Source of the DNA: JAPLST01 sp964397565
Lineage (GTDB): Bacteria; Auribacterota; UBA3054; JAPLST01
Direction: 5' to 3'
Length of the DNA stretch: 64,000 nt
Assembly: GCA_964397565.1 (NCBI GenBank)
Contig: CAYNJC010000016.1
Location: forward strand, 32,210-96,209
The notes under the pieces are model-generated. The model was not told the DNA's origin. It did no database searches and saw nothing but the letters and a program-made list of their open reading frames with translations. The translations under genes were made by a program, and so were the position numbers. Positions 50,351 through 59,964 of the stretch are shown one piece after another. Each line of letters starts with the position of its first letter. Positions within the stretch are counted from its first letter, which is position 1.

Positions 50351-52261
50351 ATGATGAAGAAGCAACTTGAAGAATTGGCGGCGGCGTCGAACCGGTACGG
50401 CAGCGATGCGCTATATGTACTGGCCGGCGGGGGCAACACCTCGTACAAGACGCGGACGACGATGTGGATCAAACCGAGCGGCACGCACTTGGCGACGATC
50501 CGCGCAGCCCAGTTTCTGCCCATGGCGCGGGCGGAAGTAAGCGCGGTATTGGATGCGCCGCTGCCGGTGGACGGCGTCAGGCGCGAAGCGCGGATTGGCG
50601 CGCTTTTGGCACATGCAGTGTTGGCAGGGGGGACGGGTCGGCCATCGGTCGAGGCTTGCGTGCATAATCTACTTGATGCGGCGTTTGTGGTGCATATGCA
50701 TCCGGGCTTGGTGAACGGCATGACGTGCGGGCGGGACGGCGCGGCGGTGTGCGCGGCGCTGTTTCCCACGGCGTTGTGGATACCGTACACGGATCCGGGT
50801 TACACCCTGGCGCGCCTGATGCGGGATGAGCTGGCGGCCTATGCGACGCGGCACGGGGCGCAGCCGCAGGTGGTCTTCTTGCAGAATCACGGCGTGTTTG
50901 TGGGCGCCAATGCAGTACGCGAGATCGCGCGCGTATACGACACGCTGCTGCAACGGCTGCGCGCGGCATACAAGAAAGCCGGCGTGACAACAACGTTGCG
51001 CGAAGGAGCGCTCGATGTGGCGGCGGTGTATGAGGCGGCGCCGCGCTTGCGCGAATTGCTGGGCAGCGGGGCGCGGGTCATGGTGACGGCGGCAGCGCCG
51101 TTTGCAGTGGCCAAAGGACCGCTGACGCCGGACCACATTGTCTATGCAAAAGCGTATGCCCACACGGGCGCGCTCACGGCCGAGAAGATTGATGCGTTTG
51201 CGGCGGCGCATGGCTATCGCCCGGTGATCGTCGCCCGGAACAATGCGGTGTATGCGGGCGGGACGACGTTACGCAATGCGCGGCTGGCGCTGGCCTTGGC
51301 GCGGGATGCAGCCTTGGTGCAACAATTGACGGCGGCGTTTGGCGGGCCGCGTTATTTGACACCGCGCGCGCGCACTTTCATCGAAACATGGGAAGGCGAA
51401 GCGTATCGGCAGAAACTATCATTGGTAGCGAGCGTGGGACGACTGCAGGGGAAAATTGCGCTGGTGACGGGGGCGGCGCAGGGCTTTGGGCGCGGGATCG
51501 CTGAGTGCTTGTGCGCGGCGGGCGCGCTGGTGGTGGTGGCGGACATGAATGGCGCGGGCGCGCAGGCATGTGCCCAAGCCTTGCGTGCATCGCATGGCGC
51601 GGATGCGGCGCTGGCCGTGGCGGTGAATGTCAGTGACGAAGCGTCGGTGGAAGCGATGCTGCGGCAGGTCGTGGCCATCTGTGGCGGTGTTGATTTGTTG
51701 GTGGCGAACGCGGGCGTGTTGCGGGCGGGATCGGTGAAGACGATGACGTTGGCGGATTTTACGTTTGTGACGCAGGTGAATTACACCGGCTATTTTATGT
51801 GCGTCAAGCACGTCAGCCGGCTGATGGCACGCCAGAATGCAAGCGGGCGCGGGGCGTGGACGGATATTGTGCAGGTGAACTCGAAATCGGGATTGCAGGG
51901 CAGCAGCAAAAACAGCGCCTATGCGGGCAGCAAATTCGGGGCGATTGGCTTGACCCAGAGTTTTGCGAAAGAGCTGATCGAGGATCGGATCAAAGTGAAT
52001 GCCGTGTGCCCGGGCAATTATTTTGCGGGGCCACTCTGGAGCGATCCAACGCACGGACTGTTCCGGCAGTACTTGGATGCCGGCAAGGTGGCGGGTGCGA
52101 CCAGCATTGCGGATGTGCGCGGGCATTACGCGGCGCAAGTGCCGCTCGGGCGCGGTTGCACGCCAGATGATGTGGCGCGCGCGATCATCTATTGCGTTGA
52201 ACAGGCGTATGAGACGGGACAAGCCCTGGCGGTCAGCGGCGGGCAAGTAATGCTGAAATAG
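50351..52261 (+). CDS. rhaD: Bifunctional rhamnulose-1-phosphate aldolase / lactaldehyde dehydrogenase (SDR)
   Basis: A 636-residue fusion. Residues 1-350 are a class II aldolase with LAGGGNTSYKTR, KPSGTHLATI, the zinc ligands in VVHMHPGLVNGM (about 115) and LQNHGVFVGA. Residues 365-636 are a classical SDR with GKIALVTGAAQGFGRGIAE, LVANAGVLRAG, catalytic YAGSKFG (YxxxK) and VNAVCPGNYF. This architecture is known for L-rhamnose degradation: the aldolase splits rhamnulose-1-phosphate to DHAP and L-lactaldehyde, which the SDR domain then processes. Usual members are near 700 residues, so this is slightly compact. The first ATG pair (50351/50354) is preceded by a short-word repeat (CAGGGTTCAGG). 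Confidence 0.92.
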   Translation: MMKKQLEELAAASNRYGSDALYVLAGGGNTSYKTRTTMWIKPSGTHLATIRAAQFLPMARAEVSAVLDAPLPVDGVRREARIGALLAHAVLAGGTGRPSVEACVHNLLDAAFVVHMHPGLVNGMTCGRDGAAVCAALFPTALWIPYTDPGYTLARLMRDELAAYATRHGAQPQVVFLQNHGVFVGANAVREIARVYDTLLQRLRAAYKKAGVTTTLREGALDVAAVYEAAPRLRELLGSGARVMVTAAAPFAVAKGPLTPDHIVYAKAYAHTGALTAEKIDAFAAAHGYRPVIVARNNAVYAGGTTLRNARLALALARDAALVQQLTAAFGGPRYLTPRARTFIETWEGEAYRQKLSLVASVGRLQGKIALVTGAAQGFGRGIAECLCAAGALVVVADMNGAGAQACAQALRASHGADAALAVAVNVSDEASVEAMLRQVVAICGGVDLLVANAGVLRAGSVKTMTLADFTFVTQVNYTGYFMCVKHVSRLMARQNASGRGAWTDIVQVNSKSGLQGSSKNSAYAGSKFGAIGLTQSFAKELIEDRIKVNAVCPGNYFAGPLWSDPTHGLFRQYLDAGKVAGATSIADVRGHYAAQVPLGRGCTPDDVARAIIYCVEQAYETGQALAVSGGQVMLK

Positions 52262-52307
52262 GCAGCCGCGGCGACGTGCCAATAAACCAAACCATGGGTA
52301 TACGACG

Positions 52308-53987
52308 ATGAGTGCAGTGACGTTAGTGCCGACCCCACAAGCGACGGTGTTTACCGAGTTGCGCTTGGCGGTCAAATCGGCCATCAGTGTCAAACGGGTG
52401 ATGAGTCTGCCACGCGTGATTGCCGAGCTGGGTCCGCGCACCGAGCGGGCCTATGCGAAGCTCGGGCTGAAGGTTCGGTTTTTTGATGTGGACGGGTATG
52501 GCGACGAGGGCTACAAACTCGAAATTGGCACGGGCGGGATCATGCTATGCGCCAGCGGCGCCCGCGGGCGCTTGTATGGGCATTACACACTGCAGCAGAT
52601 TTTACTGCAATATCCGCAGGAGGTGCCGTGCTGCGTGATTGAAGATCAGCCGGCCTGCGCATGGCGCGCGCTGTATCTTGATCTGCGGGTGCACAAATAC
52701 ACGCCGGCCTATCTGCAGACGCTGATCGCCGACATGGCGCGCCTGAAATTGAACACGCTGGTGCTGGATTATCACGACGCGTTCCCGTACAAAAAGGAGG
52801 CGTGGGTGACCGGCGCCGCGTGTTTCACCAGCGCGCAGATCAAGGGACTGCGTGAGACGGCGGCGGCGCACGGCGTGGATTTGGTGCCGGCGCTGAACAT
52901 GGTGGACGGGCTGGCGTATGTGGTCGGGCTGGCGCCGAACGCGGAGTTGCGCTGCGCGAGCTTGCCGACGGCCATGAATGTGGAACATCCGCGGGCCGTG
53001 AAGGTGGTGAGCAGTCTGATTGAAGAGTTGCTGGCGCAGCACGAGGCGCAGCAGATTGTCTTGCGCTTGGAGGCGCCGCGAGCGAATCTGGCGGCCTGTG
53101 CGCGGTATGTCGCGGAACTGACGGCGCTGGTGGTGCGCAAAGGGGCGACGCCCATTGTCTTTCTCAGCGACATGGAGCGTGGCGCGGATGTGATCGAGGT
53201 GGTGGCCGACAAGACGATGCTGGTAGTGGTCGCCGGCCAGCGCGATGCCGAGGCAGCAGCACAACGGGCGCGGGCGCGGGGCTTACGAACGATACAGGCC
53301 ATGATCTGTCGCGGCGACCACGAGCGCGAGTGGACCCACACTGTGGATGCGGTTGTCAGCGGCGCGGGTCAGATGGCCAAGGGATTTCAAGACGATGCGG
53401 GTGGCATGCTGTGGGCGCCGTCGGCGCGTGAGGGGGCGGATGAGCGGTGGGCATTGGGCGTGCCGATTGCAGAAATGGACGGGGCGCGCTACACGCATAC
53501 GGCGACGCTGTGGTACGGGATTGCGGCAGCGGCGGCCGTGTTATGGAATCCGGCATCGTTTTCCGTGGATGTCCTGGCGAAAGCGTGGCCACGGCTGTGG
53601 TTCGGCGTGGATGATGAGCGCTATGTCACGGCCCTGCTGCTGGCCAGCAGCGATGTGCGTGAGCATATCAGCCTACCGGATGCGATGCGTGATCGCAAAC
53701 GGTTGATCAAGATGCTGGCGGAGCTGCACCCGCCGCTGCACGCGCAGCACTTGCGCCTGATGGACTTCTATGCGCGCCTGGCGATTCATGCCAGCCATAC
53801 CCGGCAAATTTTCACGCACGCACCCAAAAAACAGCAACTGCAACTGTTGGGCAACGAGATTGCCCGCTTGCGTGAGCTGCACAAAGACGTGCTGAGTGAC
53901 AGCATTCCACGCGCGGAACTGGCGGCGGAACAGCAGTACTTATTTGGTCATACAGAATTACTGCTGCGCCGCATGGGAAAAAAGTAG
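52308..53987 (+). CDS. GH20-like (beta-N-acetylhexosaminidase-like) protein
   Basis: A 559-residue protein resembling GH20 enzymes in its first half. The N-terminal GH20b-like domain includes GYKLEIGTGGIMLCASGARG and LYGHYTLQQILLQ, then IEDQPACAWRALYLDLRVHK introduces the TIM barrel. The usual GH20 catalytic Asp-Glu pair (H-x-G-G-D-E context) is not visible; the corresponding region reads IVLRLEAPRANLAACA. There is no signal peptide, so it is cytosolic. Its position in the rhamnose block suggests intracellular breakdown of a glycan, but activity is uncertain. The Nudix gene follows after 6 nt. Confidence 0.6.
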   Translation: MSAVTLVPTPQATVFTELRLAVKSAISVKRVMSLPRVIAELGPRTERAYAKLGLKVRFFDVDGYGDEGYKLEIGTGGIMLCASGARGRLYGHYTLQQILLQYPQEVPCCVIEDQPACAWRALYLDLRVHKYTPAYLQTLIADMARLKLNTLVLDYHDAFPYKKEAWVTGAACFTSAQIKGLRETAAAHGVDLVPALNMVDGLAYVVGLAPNAELRCASLPTAMNVEHPRAVKVVSSLIEELLAQHEAQQIVLRLEAPRANLAACARYVAELTALVVRKGATPIVFLSDMERGADVIEVVADKTMLVVVAGQRDAEAAAQRARARGLRTIQAMICRGDHEREWTHTVDAVVSGAGQMAKGFQDDAGGMLWAPSAREGADERWALGVPIAEMDGARYTHTATLWYGIAAAAAVLWNPASFSVDVLAKAWPRLWFGVDDERYVTALLLASSDVREHISLPDAMRDRKRLIKMLAELHPPLHAQHLRLMDFYARLAIHASHTRQIFTHAPKKQQLQLLGNEIARLRELHKDVLSDSIPRAELAAEQQYLFGHTELLLRRMGKK

Positions 53988-53993
53988 GCGCGG

Positions 53994-54500
53994 ATGGCCG
54001 ATCCTGTCGAATACTTTGAACTAGTGGATGCGCACGGCACGCCCATTGGCTGTGCGACGCGCGCGGCCTGTCATTGCAATCCGGCGCTGCTGCATCAGGT
54101 GGTGCATGTGCTGGTGCGGGATGGCGCGGGTCGGCTGTATCTGCAAAAACGCGCGCGGCACAAGGACATTCAACCGGGGAAATGGGACACGTCGGTGGGC
54201 GGCCATGTGCAACCGGGTGAGACGGCGGAACAGGCGGCGCGGCGCGAAATGGGTGAAGAACTCGGCATCCATGAGCAGGTACCGCTACAGTACGTGCATG
54301 AGTACCTCTGGCGCAGCACGGTGGAAAGCGAATATGTGACGACGTATGCCTGCGTGTGCACAGGTGTCCCGCAACCTGCGCCGGACGAAATTGACGAGGG
54401 GCGTTGGTGGACGGCGGCGGAGCTGGCTGCGCGGGCTGATGAACTGACGCCGAACTGCCGCGAGGAATTGCGGCGCTGTCATGAGGAGCGCCAGGCATGA
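53994..54500 (+). CDS. Nudix hydrolase
   Basis: A 168-residue Nudix protein with an exact Nudix box GX5EX7REUXEEXGU at residues 70-92 (GGHVQPGETAEQ... REMGEELGI). The N-terminal EYFELVDAHGTPIG and HQVVHVLV resemble the IPP-isomerase/YfcD subgroup, whose members include diphosphate hydrolases. The exact substrate is unknown. Its stop overlaps the start of the VIT-family gene (ATGA). Confidence 0.9.
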   Translation: MADPVEYFELVDAHGTPIGCATRAACHCNPALLHQVVHVLVRDGAGRLYLQKRARHKDIQPGKWDTSVGGHVQPGETAEQAARREMGEELGIHEQVPLQYVHEYLWRSTVESEYVTTYACVCTGVPQPAPDEIDEGRWWTAAELAARADELTPNCREELRRCHEERQA

Positions 54501-55279
54501 TCACCCGCGATCTGACGACAGCCCGGGCAGCGTATGCGGGCGGCGACCCCGCCGCCTCGCGCCGCGCGCATGAACAGGCCACGGAACGGCATCAGCAGGC
54601 GCACGGCCAGTATGTCAAGAGCATTATTTACGGTGGACTGGACGGGAGCATCACGACCTTTGCCGTGGTGGCCGGGGTGGAAGGCGCGTCGCTCTCGATG
54701 GGAATTGTGTTGATCATGGGCATGGCCAATCTGATTGCCGATGGCTTGTCGATGGCGATTGGCGATTACCTCAGCACGCGCTCGGAGCAGGAGTATGCGC
54801 GCGCCGAGCGGGCGCGCGAGCAGTGGGAAGTGGAGCACTATCCGGAAGGCGAGCAGCGCGAGCTCGAGGAGTTGTACATGGCCAAAGGGATGGATGCCGC
54901 GGATGCGCGCACGGTGGTGGGCCTGATTGCGAAGAACAAGAAGGTGTGGGTGGATGTGATGATGGTTGAGGAGTTGGGCATAGTGCAGAATGAAGCATCG
55001 CCGCTGAAGAATGCGCTGGCGACCTTTGTGGCCTTTGCGGTATTTGGCTCGGTGCCGCTGGTGACGCCGGTGGCGGCGTTCCTGTTTCCGGCCTTGCGCG
55101 GGATTACGTTTTGGTCATCCTGCGTGCTGACGGGGCTGACCTTGTTCGCGTTGGGCGCGCTGAAAACGCGCGTGACGTTGCGGCCGTGGTTGCGCTCCGG
55201 TCTTGAAATGTTGGGCGTAGGCGGGGTGGCGGCGGCCGCTGCCTATGCCATTGGCTGCGGGTTATCACGACTGCAATGA
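54497..55279 (+). CDS. VIT1/CCC1-family iron/manganese transporter
   Basis: A 260-residue membrane protein of the VIT family. The first helices contain YVKSIIYGGLDGSITTFAVV and GMANLIADGLSMAIGDYLST, the conserved metal-path segment. A cytosolic Glu-rich metal-binding domain follows (EQEYARAERAREQWEVEHYP through EELGI). Three C-terminal helices finish the fold (about 170-255). Family members move Fe2+ or Mn2+ out of the cytosol. It is coupled by ATGA overlaps to the Nudix gene before and the SGNH gene after. Confidence 0.9.
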   Translation: MITRDLTTARAAYAGGDPAASRRAHEQATERHQQAHGQYVKSIIYGGLDGSITTFAVVAGVEGASLSMGIVLIMGMANLIADGLSMAIGDYLSTRSEQEYARAERAREQWEVEHYPEGEQRELEELYMAKGMDAADARTVVGLIAKNKKVWVDVMMVEELGIVQNEASPLKNALATFVAFAVFGSVPLVTPVAAFLFPALRGITFWSSCVLTGLTLFALGALKTRVTLRPWLRSGLEMLGVGGVAAAAAYAIGCGLSRLQ

Positions 55280-55920
55280 AGGACGTGATGGCAACAGGAC
55301 TTGACGACAATGCGGTGGTCGTATTTCAAGGGGACAGCATTACGGATTGCGGGCGCAGTCGGACGGACGACACGCAGTTGGGCGGCGGCTATGTGAGCAT
55401 GGTGGCGGCGTGGTTTGCCGCCCGTTATCCATGCAAGCGCGTGCGCTTTCTCAATCGCGGCATCAGCGGGCAGCGGGTCAGAGACTTGGCGGCGCGCTGG
55501 CAGGAAGACTGCCTGGCGTTGCAGCCGACCTGGGTTTCGATCATGATTGGGATCAACGACGTGTGGCGCCGATATGACGCGCAGGACCCGACCAGCACGG
55601 CGGCGTATGAAGATGGTTACTATGCGCTGGCCCGGCAGGTGGTGGAAACGCTGCGGGCGCGCTTGATCATTCTTGAACCGTTTGTGTTGCCGGTGCCGGC
55701 GGATCGGGTGGCGTGGCGCGAAGATTTGGATCCAAAGATCCAGGCGGCGCGGCGGATTGCGCGCGCGTGTCAGGCGCGCTACATTCCGCTTGACGGGCTC
55801 TTTGCGGCGGCCAGTGCGCAGCGTGAGCCGGAATACTGGGCGGGCGACGGCGTGCATCCCAGCGCGGCGGGGCACGCGCTGATCGCGCAGGCCTGGCTGC
55901 AAAGTGTGACGGCGGGATAA
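55276..55920 (+). CDS. SGNH/GDSL-family hydrolase
   Basis: A 214-residue esterase/lipase-like protein. Block I is FQGDSITDCG (Ser21), block II RGISGQRV, block III IGINDVWRRYD and block V DGVHPSAAGH, the complete SGNH set. No signal peptide is seen, so it is cytosolic. Relatives include acyl-ester and carbohydrate-acetyl esterases; nothing local fixes the substrate. Start ATG at 55276 overlaps the VIT gene stop. Confidence 0.9.
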   Translation: MKDVMATGLDDNAVVVFQGDSITDCGRSRTDDTQLGGGYVSMVAAWFAARYPCKRVRFLNRGISGQRVRDLAARWQEDCLALQPTWVSIMIGINDVWRRYDAQDPTSTAAYEDGYYALARQVVETLRARLIILEPFVLPVPADRVAWREDLDPKIQAARRIARACQARYIPLDGLFAAASAQREPEYWAGDGVHPSAAGHALIAQAWLQSVTAG

Positions 55921-55964
55921 CCAGCGATATGCAGCCCATATTGTACTAAGGATTAGCTGGCGTT

Positions 55965-58900
55965 ATGCACTATATGTTCTTGCTGTTCTCGTCATGCGTG
56001 ATGGCCTTTGCCATGGGCCTGATGCAATTTTACGTGCTGGAAGTGTTCGTCAACATGTACGTCACCAGCGCGCGCGATTCGATCATCCAATTGATCTCGG
56101 CGGTCGTGACGTTGGGCACCGTGATTGTCTATCCGATCTCCGGCCCGCTGGCGGCCTCGGTGCGCAAGAGCCAGGTGATGGCGGCCAGCGCGTGGATTGC
56201 GGCGTTGGTATTTGTGACCGGTGGCCTGCTGCACTGGCAGCCCAGCGCGTGGGGCTATCTGGCGGTGATGGGCATCCTGATTGGCTGTTACAATGCAGGC
56301 AAGATGTCATCGGTGCCGCTGGTGGCGAAGGAGTCACGCTGGTCGACGGCGACGATCAACGGGATCATGTCGACGTTGTTCCTGGTAGGGCTGCTGTGTG
56401 GCATTCCCTGTGGGACGCTTTTGTACACACTGACGCGCAAATATGATTGTGTGATGGCCGGCAGCACGCTGATCGCCGGCTTGCTGGTGTTTGCCGGCGT
56501 GTTTGCGTTAGGCTGCCGCTATCGCAACGAGCAAGCGCGCACGTTTGCCGTCGAGCAGCGGCGGGTGCTGCATGACACCTGGATTCTGTTCCGCCGGCAT
56601 GGCGCGTTTCTGACGTCGGGTCCGCTGATCTGGGGCGTGGCCAATGCCGCCCAACTGGCGACGATCGCCTTGATCGTCCAGCGTGGTGTGGCCAGCACAC
56701 AAGGCGCGGCATTCATCCCGCTGTGGGCGGCCTTGGGTGCCATCAGCGGCACCTTGTTCTCGCCGTTGCTGAACCGCTGGCGGTACAGCGCGGCCACCCT
56801 CAGCGCGCTGTGCATGGCGCTGCTGCTGCCGTTTATACCCGTGCTGGCCGAGCATTATGGCTTGGTGATTGGCGGCGTGCTTCTGATGGGCATTCTGTTT
56901 GGCGTGGCCACCAATCTGATTGATTCAACCTTGCTGGAGCGCGTCGGCGCCGAGGGGCGCGAGGGCACCGGCGCGGCCATGCAAAGCGCGATGCTGGCGC
57001 TCTTCATGGTCACGGCCTCGGGTGTGGTGGGTCTCAGTCTGAACCGCCACTGGATTTCGGCGGAAACACAGTTTCTGGTACTGACGGGATTCGCCCTGGT
57101 GGCGGCCGGCATCGCCGGCACCTTGGCGTTGTGCAACGAAATTGAGCCCGCGCGCGTGTTGAGCGTGTGCGCACCGTGGGTGCGCCGGCTGCTGTCGCTG
57201 CGCTACGATATTCACCTGGCGGGGCTTGACAAGCTCGGCGCGCGGCGCGGCACACTGATTCTGGCGAACCATCCGGCCGAGATGGACCCGGTGATTCTGG
57301 AGACGCTCCTGTGGCGGGGCCTGCGCCCGCGCCCGGTCATGACGGAAGATTTCTTTGAGGTCGGAGCGCTGCGCTGGCTGTTTGTCTGGCTGCGGGCCCT
57401 GCCGGTGCCGAATCTTGAAACGGGGCGCAGCACATTTAAGCTGCGCCGCCTGGCGCAGACCATGGACGCAATCTGCGCGGGGTTGCACGCCGGCGACAAT
57501 ATTCTGCTGTATCCCGCCGGCGGGCTGGTGCGCGACGGCCAGACCCGGATTGGCGGCGCGTCGGCAACCCAGACGATTCTGCAAAGCATGCCGGATGTGC
57601 CGGTGCTGCTGGTGCGCACGCGCGGCATGTGGGGCAGTTCGTTTTCCTGGGTCTATCGTGGCGGGCGCCCGGATCTGTTCGGCTGCCTGGCGCATGGCCT
57701 GCGCGTGCTGCTGCAAAACCTGCTGGTGTTCACGCCCCGGCGGCGGATCGAGATCGTGATTGAAGATGCGCCAGCCAGCTTGCCACGCACGGCGGAGCGC
57801 GCGACCGTGAATGCCTGGCTGGAGGCGTGGTTCAACGCGCCCGGGCCGGAGCCGGTCAGTGCCGTGCGGTATTCGCGCTGGTCGACGCATATGCCGGAGA
57901 TATGTGGCGTGCGCGCGGCGCCGCCCGTGGATCTTGCCGCGTTGCCGGCGGCGGTTGTGGCGGGTGTACGCGAAGAAGTGGCGCGCATGAAAAAATGCGC
58001 GCCGGGCGACCTTGCCCTCGACATGAGTTTGCGAAACGATCTCGGGTTTGATTCGCTCGAAATGGCCGAGGTGCTGGCGTGGCTCGACACCCGTTTCGAT
58101 GTGCGCGACGCGACCATTATTGATCTCACCACGGTGGGCGCGATCATGGCGTTGGTGGCTGGGCGGACGGCGCAGACGGCGGCGCCGACACAGCCAGCGC
58201 GCGTGGCGGGCTGGGCGGAACGCGTGCCACGCGGCGACGTGTGCGAGCCGGAGGGCGCCACCATCCAAGAGGCATTTCTGCGGGTGTGCGACCGGATGCC
58301 GGCCGCGGTTGCCTGCGCAGACGACCTGGCCGGCGTCCTTACCTATCGCCGCTTGAAAACGGCGGCATTACTACTGGCGGAGGTCTTGCAGGAATGGCCG
58401 GAAGAGCGGGTGGGGATCATGCTGCCAGCTTCGGTCGCCGCAGATATGTGCGTGCTGGGTGTCCTGCTGGCGGGCAAGACGCCAGTCATGATCAACTGGA
58501 CGGTGGGTGAGCGCACGGTGCGGCATATCCTGCAAAGCTCCGGCGCAACGCACATTGTGACGTCGCGCCGTTTTGTGGACAACGTGGACAGCCTGCCCTT
58601 TGATGCGATCGAGCCCGCGCTCGTCTTTCTCGAAGATTTGCGGCGCGAACGCTTCACGACCAGCGTGAAACTATTGGCGGTACTGCGTGCACGCGGCACG
58701 TGGCGGCGCACCATGTTCCGCCTCGGTTTGGATGCCGTGCGGGCGGATGCGTGCGCAGTGATTCTGTACACCAGCGGGTCGGAGACGCTGCCCAAGGGCG
58801 TGCCACTGACGCATGCCAACATTCTCGAAAACATCCGCGCGGTGTGCCGCTCTTTGACGTTGGGCAGTGATGAAGTACTGTATGCATTTCTGCCGCCGTT

Positions 58901-59792
58901 TCATTCCTTTGGCTTGATGGCGACGATGCTGATGCCGCTGCTCTGCGGCATAAAGGTGGCGCACTATCCCAATCCGACGGAAGCGCGCCAACTTGCCCAA
59001 GGACTCAGCCGCTGGCAGCCGACACTACTGGCCGGCACGCCGACGTTTCTCAAGGCTATCCTCGCGGCCGGCACGCCCGAACAACTAGCCTCGTTGCGCC
59101 TGCTCGTCACCGGCGCGGAAAAGGCGCCCCAGGCGTTGTTTGAACTGGTTGCGCAACGCACGCAAGCACACATATTGGAAGGCTATGGCATTACGGAATG
59201 CGCGCCAATTGTGGCGTTGAACCGGCCGGACACGCCGGCGGAAGGGGTCGGCACGGCCGTGCCGGGAGTGACCTTGCGGATCGTGCAGGTTGAGACACAC
59301 CAACCGTTGCCAACCGGAACGACCGGCCTGATTCTGGTGAGCGGGCCGAATGTCTTCCATGGCTATCTGGACGCGCCGGCGCAACATCCGTTCATCGAAC
59401 AAGACGGCGTGCGCTGGTACAACACCGGCGATCTTGGCTATCTCACGCCGCGCGGGAACCTGGTGATTGCGGGCCGCTTGAAGCGTTTCGTGAAAATCGC
59501 GGGCGAGATGATCAGCTTGCCGGCGCTTGAAGAAATATTGCTGGCGCAGTGGCCGCATCGCGACGACGGGCCATCGTTGGCCGTGGTGGCGCGCGACATT
59601 GAGGGGCAACGTCCCGAATTGATTTTATTTACCGCGTGTGACATTGACATTGCGGCGGCCAACCAGGTTGTGCACGCGGCCGGCATGAGCACGCTGGCGC
59701 GACTGCGGCGGGTTGTGCGTCTAGCTGCGCTGCCGGTGCTGGGCACGGGCAAGACCGACTACCGCACCCTGCAGACCATGCTGCCCGGCTAA
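55965..59792 (+). CDS. MFS transporter-PlsC acyltransferase-ACP-acyl ligase fusion (LplT-Aas-like)
   Basis: A 1,275-residue multidomain membrane protein. Residues 1-400 form a 12-helix MFS domain like the lysophospholipid flippase LplT. About 410-630 is a PlsC-type acyltransferase with the HX4D motif in LANHPAEMDP (near 434) and a YPAGG block. About 660-730 is an acyl-carrier-protein domain with the phosphopantetheine serine in NDLGFDSLEMAEVL (near 695). About 770-1275 is an AMP-forming acyl ligase with YTSGSETLPKGVPLTH (near 934), EGYGITECAPIV and NTGDLGYL. LplT-Aas chains remodel lysophosphatidylethanolamine; the extra internal ACP is unusual. It would load fatty acid onto its own carrier, then onto a lysophospholipid flipped in by the MFS part; that route is inference. 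Confidence 0.85.
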   Translation: MHYMFLLFSSCVMAFAMGLMQFYVLEVFVNMYVTSARDSIIQLISAVVTLGTVIVYPISGPLAASVRKSQVMAASAWIAALVFVTGGLLHWQPSAWGYLAVMGILIGCYNAGKMSSVPLVAKESRWSTATINGIMSTLFLVGLLCGIPCGTLLYTLTRKYDCVMAGSTLIAGLLVFAGVFALGCRYRNEQARTFAVEQRRVLHDTWILFRRHGAFLTSGPLIWGVANAAQLATIALIVQRGVASTQGAAFIPLWAALGAISGTLFSPLLNRWRYSAATLSALCMALLLPFIPVLAEHYGLVIGGVLLMGILFGVATNLIDSTLLERVGAEGREGTGAAMQSAMLALFMVTASGVVGLSLNRHWISAETQFLVLTGFALVAAGIAGTLALCNEIEPARVLSVCAPWVRRLLSLRYDIHLAGLDKLGARRGTLILANHPAEMDPVILETLLWRGLRPRPVMTEDFFEVGALRWLFVWLRALPVPNLETGRSTFKLRRLAQTMDAICAGLHAGDNILLYPAGGLVRDGQTRIGGASATQTILQSMPDVPVLLVRTRGMWGSSFSWVYRGGRPDLFGCLAHGLRVLLQNLLVFTPRRRIEIVIEDAPASLPRTAERATVNAWLEAWFNAPGPEPVSAVRYSRWSTHMPEICGVRAAPPVDLAALPAAVVAGVREEVARMKKCAPGDLALDMSLRNDLGFDSLEMAEVLAWLDTRFDVRDATIIDLTTVGAIMALVAGRTAQTAAPTQPARVAGWAERVPRGDVCEPEGATIQEAFLRVCDRMPAAVACADDLAGVLTYRRLKTAALLLAEVLQEWPEERVGIMLPASVAADMCVLGVLLAGKTPVMINWTVGERTVRHILQSSGATHIVTSRRFVDNVDSLPFDAIEPALVFLEDLRRERFTTSVKLLAVLRARGTWRRTMFRLGLDAVRADACAVILYTSGSETLPKGVPLTHANILENIRAVCRSLTLGSDEVLYAFLPPFHSFGLMATMLMPLLCGIKVAHYPNPTEARQLAQGLSRWQPTLLAGTPTFLKAILAAGTPEQLASLRLLVTGAEKAPQALFELVAQRTQAHILEGYGITECAPIVALNRPDTPAEGVGTAVPGVTLRIVQVETHQPLPTGTTGLILVSGPNVFHGYLDAPAQHPFIEQDGVRWYNTGDLGYLTPRGNLVIAGRLKRFVKIAGEMISLPALEEILLAQWPHRDDGPSLAVVARDIEGQRPELILFTACDIDIAAANQVVHAAGMSTLARLRRVVRLAALPVLGTGKTDYRTLQTMLPG

Positions 59793-59815
59793 ATCCACCG
59801 CAGATCCAGCAATGG

Positions 59816-59945
59816 TGCCACGAAGGCACCAAGACACGAAGCAGCAGAAGCAACAAGAATCGCGCTTTTTATTGTCAAAGTTCAGGATGCTGCGGCTGCG
59901 CAATAACCAATGCCTGGTGCTGCGATTTCTTCGTGCCTTGGTGGC
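59816..59945. repeat. Inverted pair of CCACGAAGGCAC repeats in a convergent gap
   Basis: TGCCACGAAGGCACCAAGAC begins at 59816 and its near inverse TTCTTCGTGCCTTGGTGGCA lies at 59926-59945. They lie about 110 bp apart between the convergent fusion gene and ABC permease. No gene or T-run terminator is seen in 59793-59964. Confidence 0.65.
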
Positions 59946-59964
59946 AATAGTTGCAGCGCGGCCG

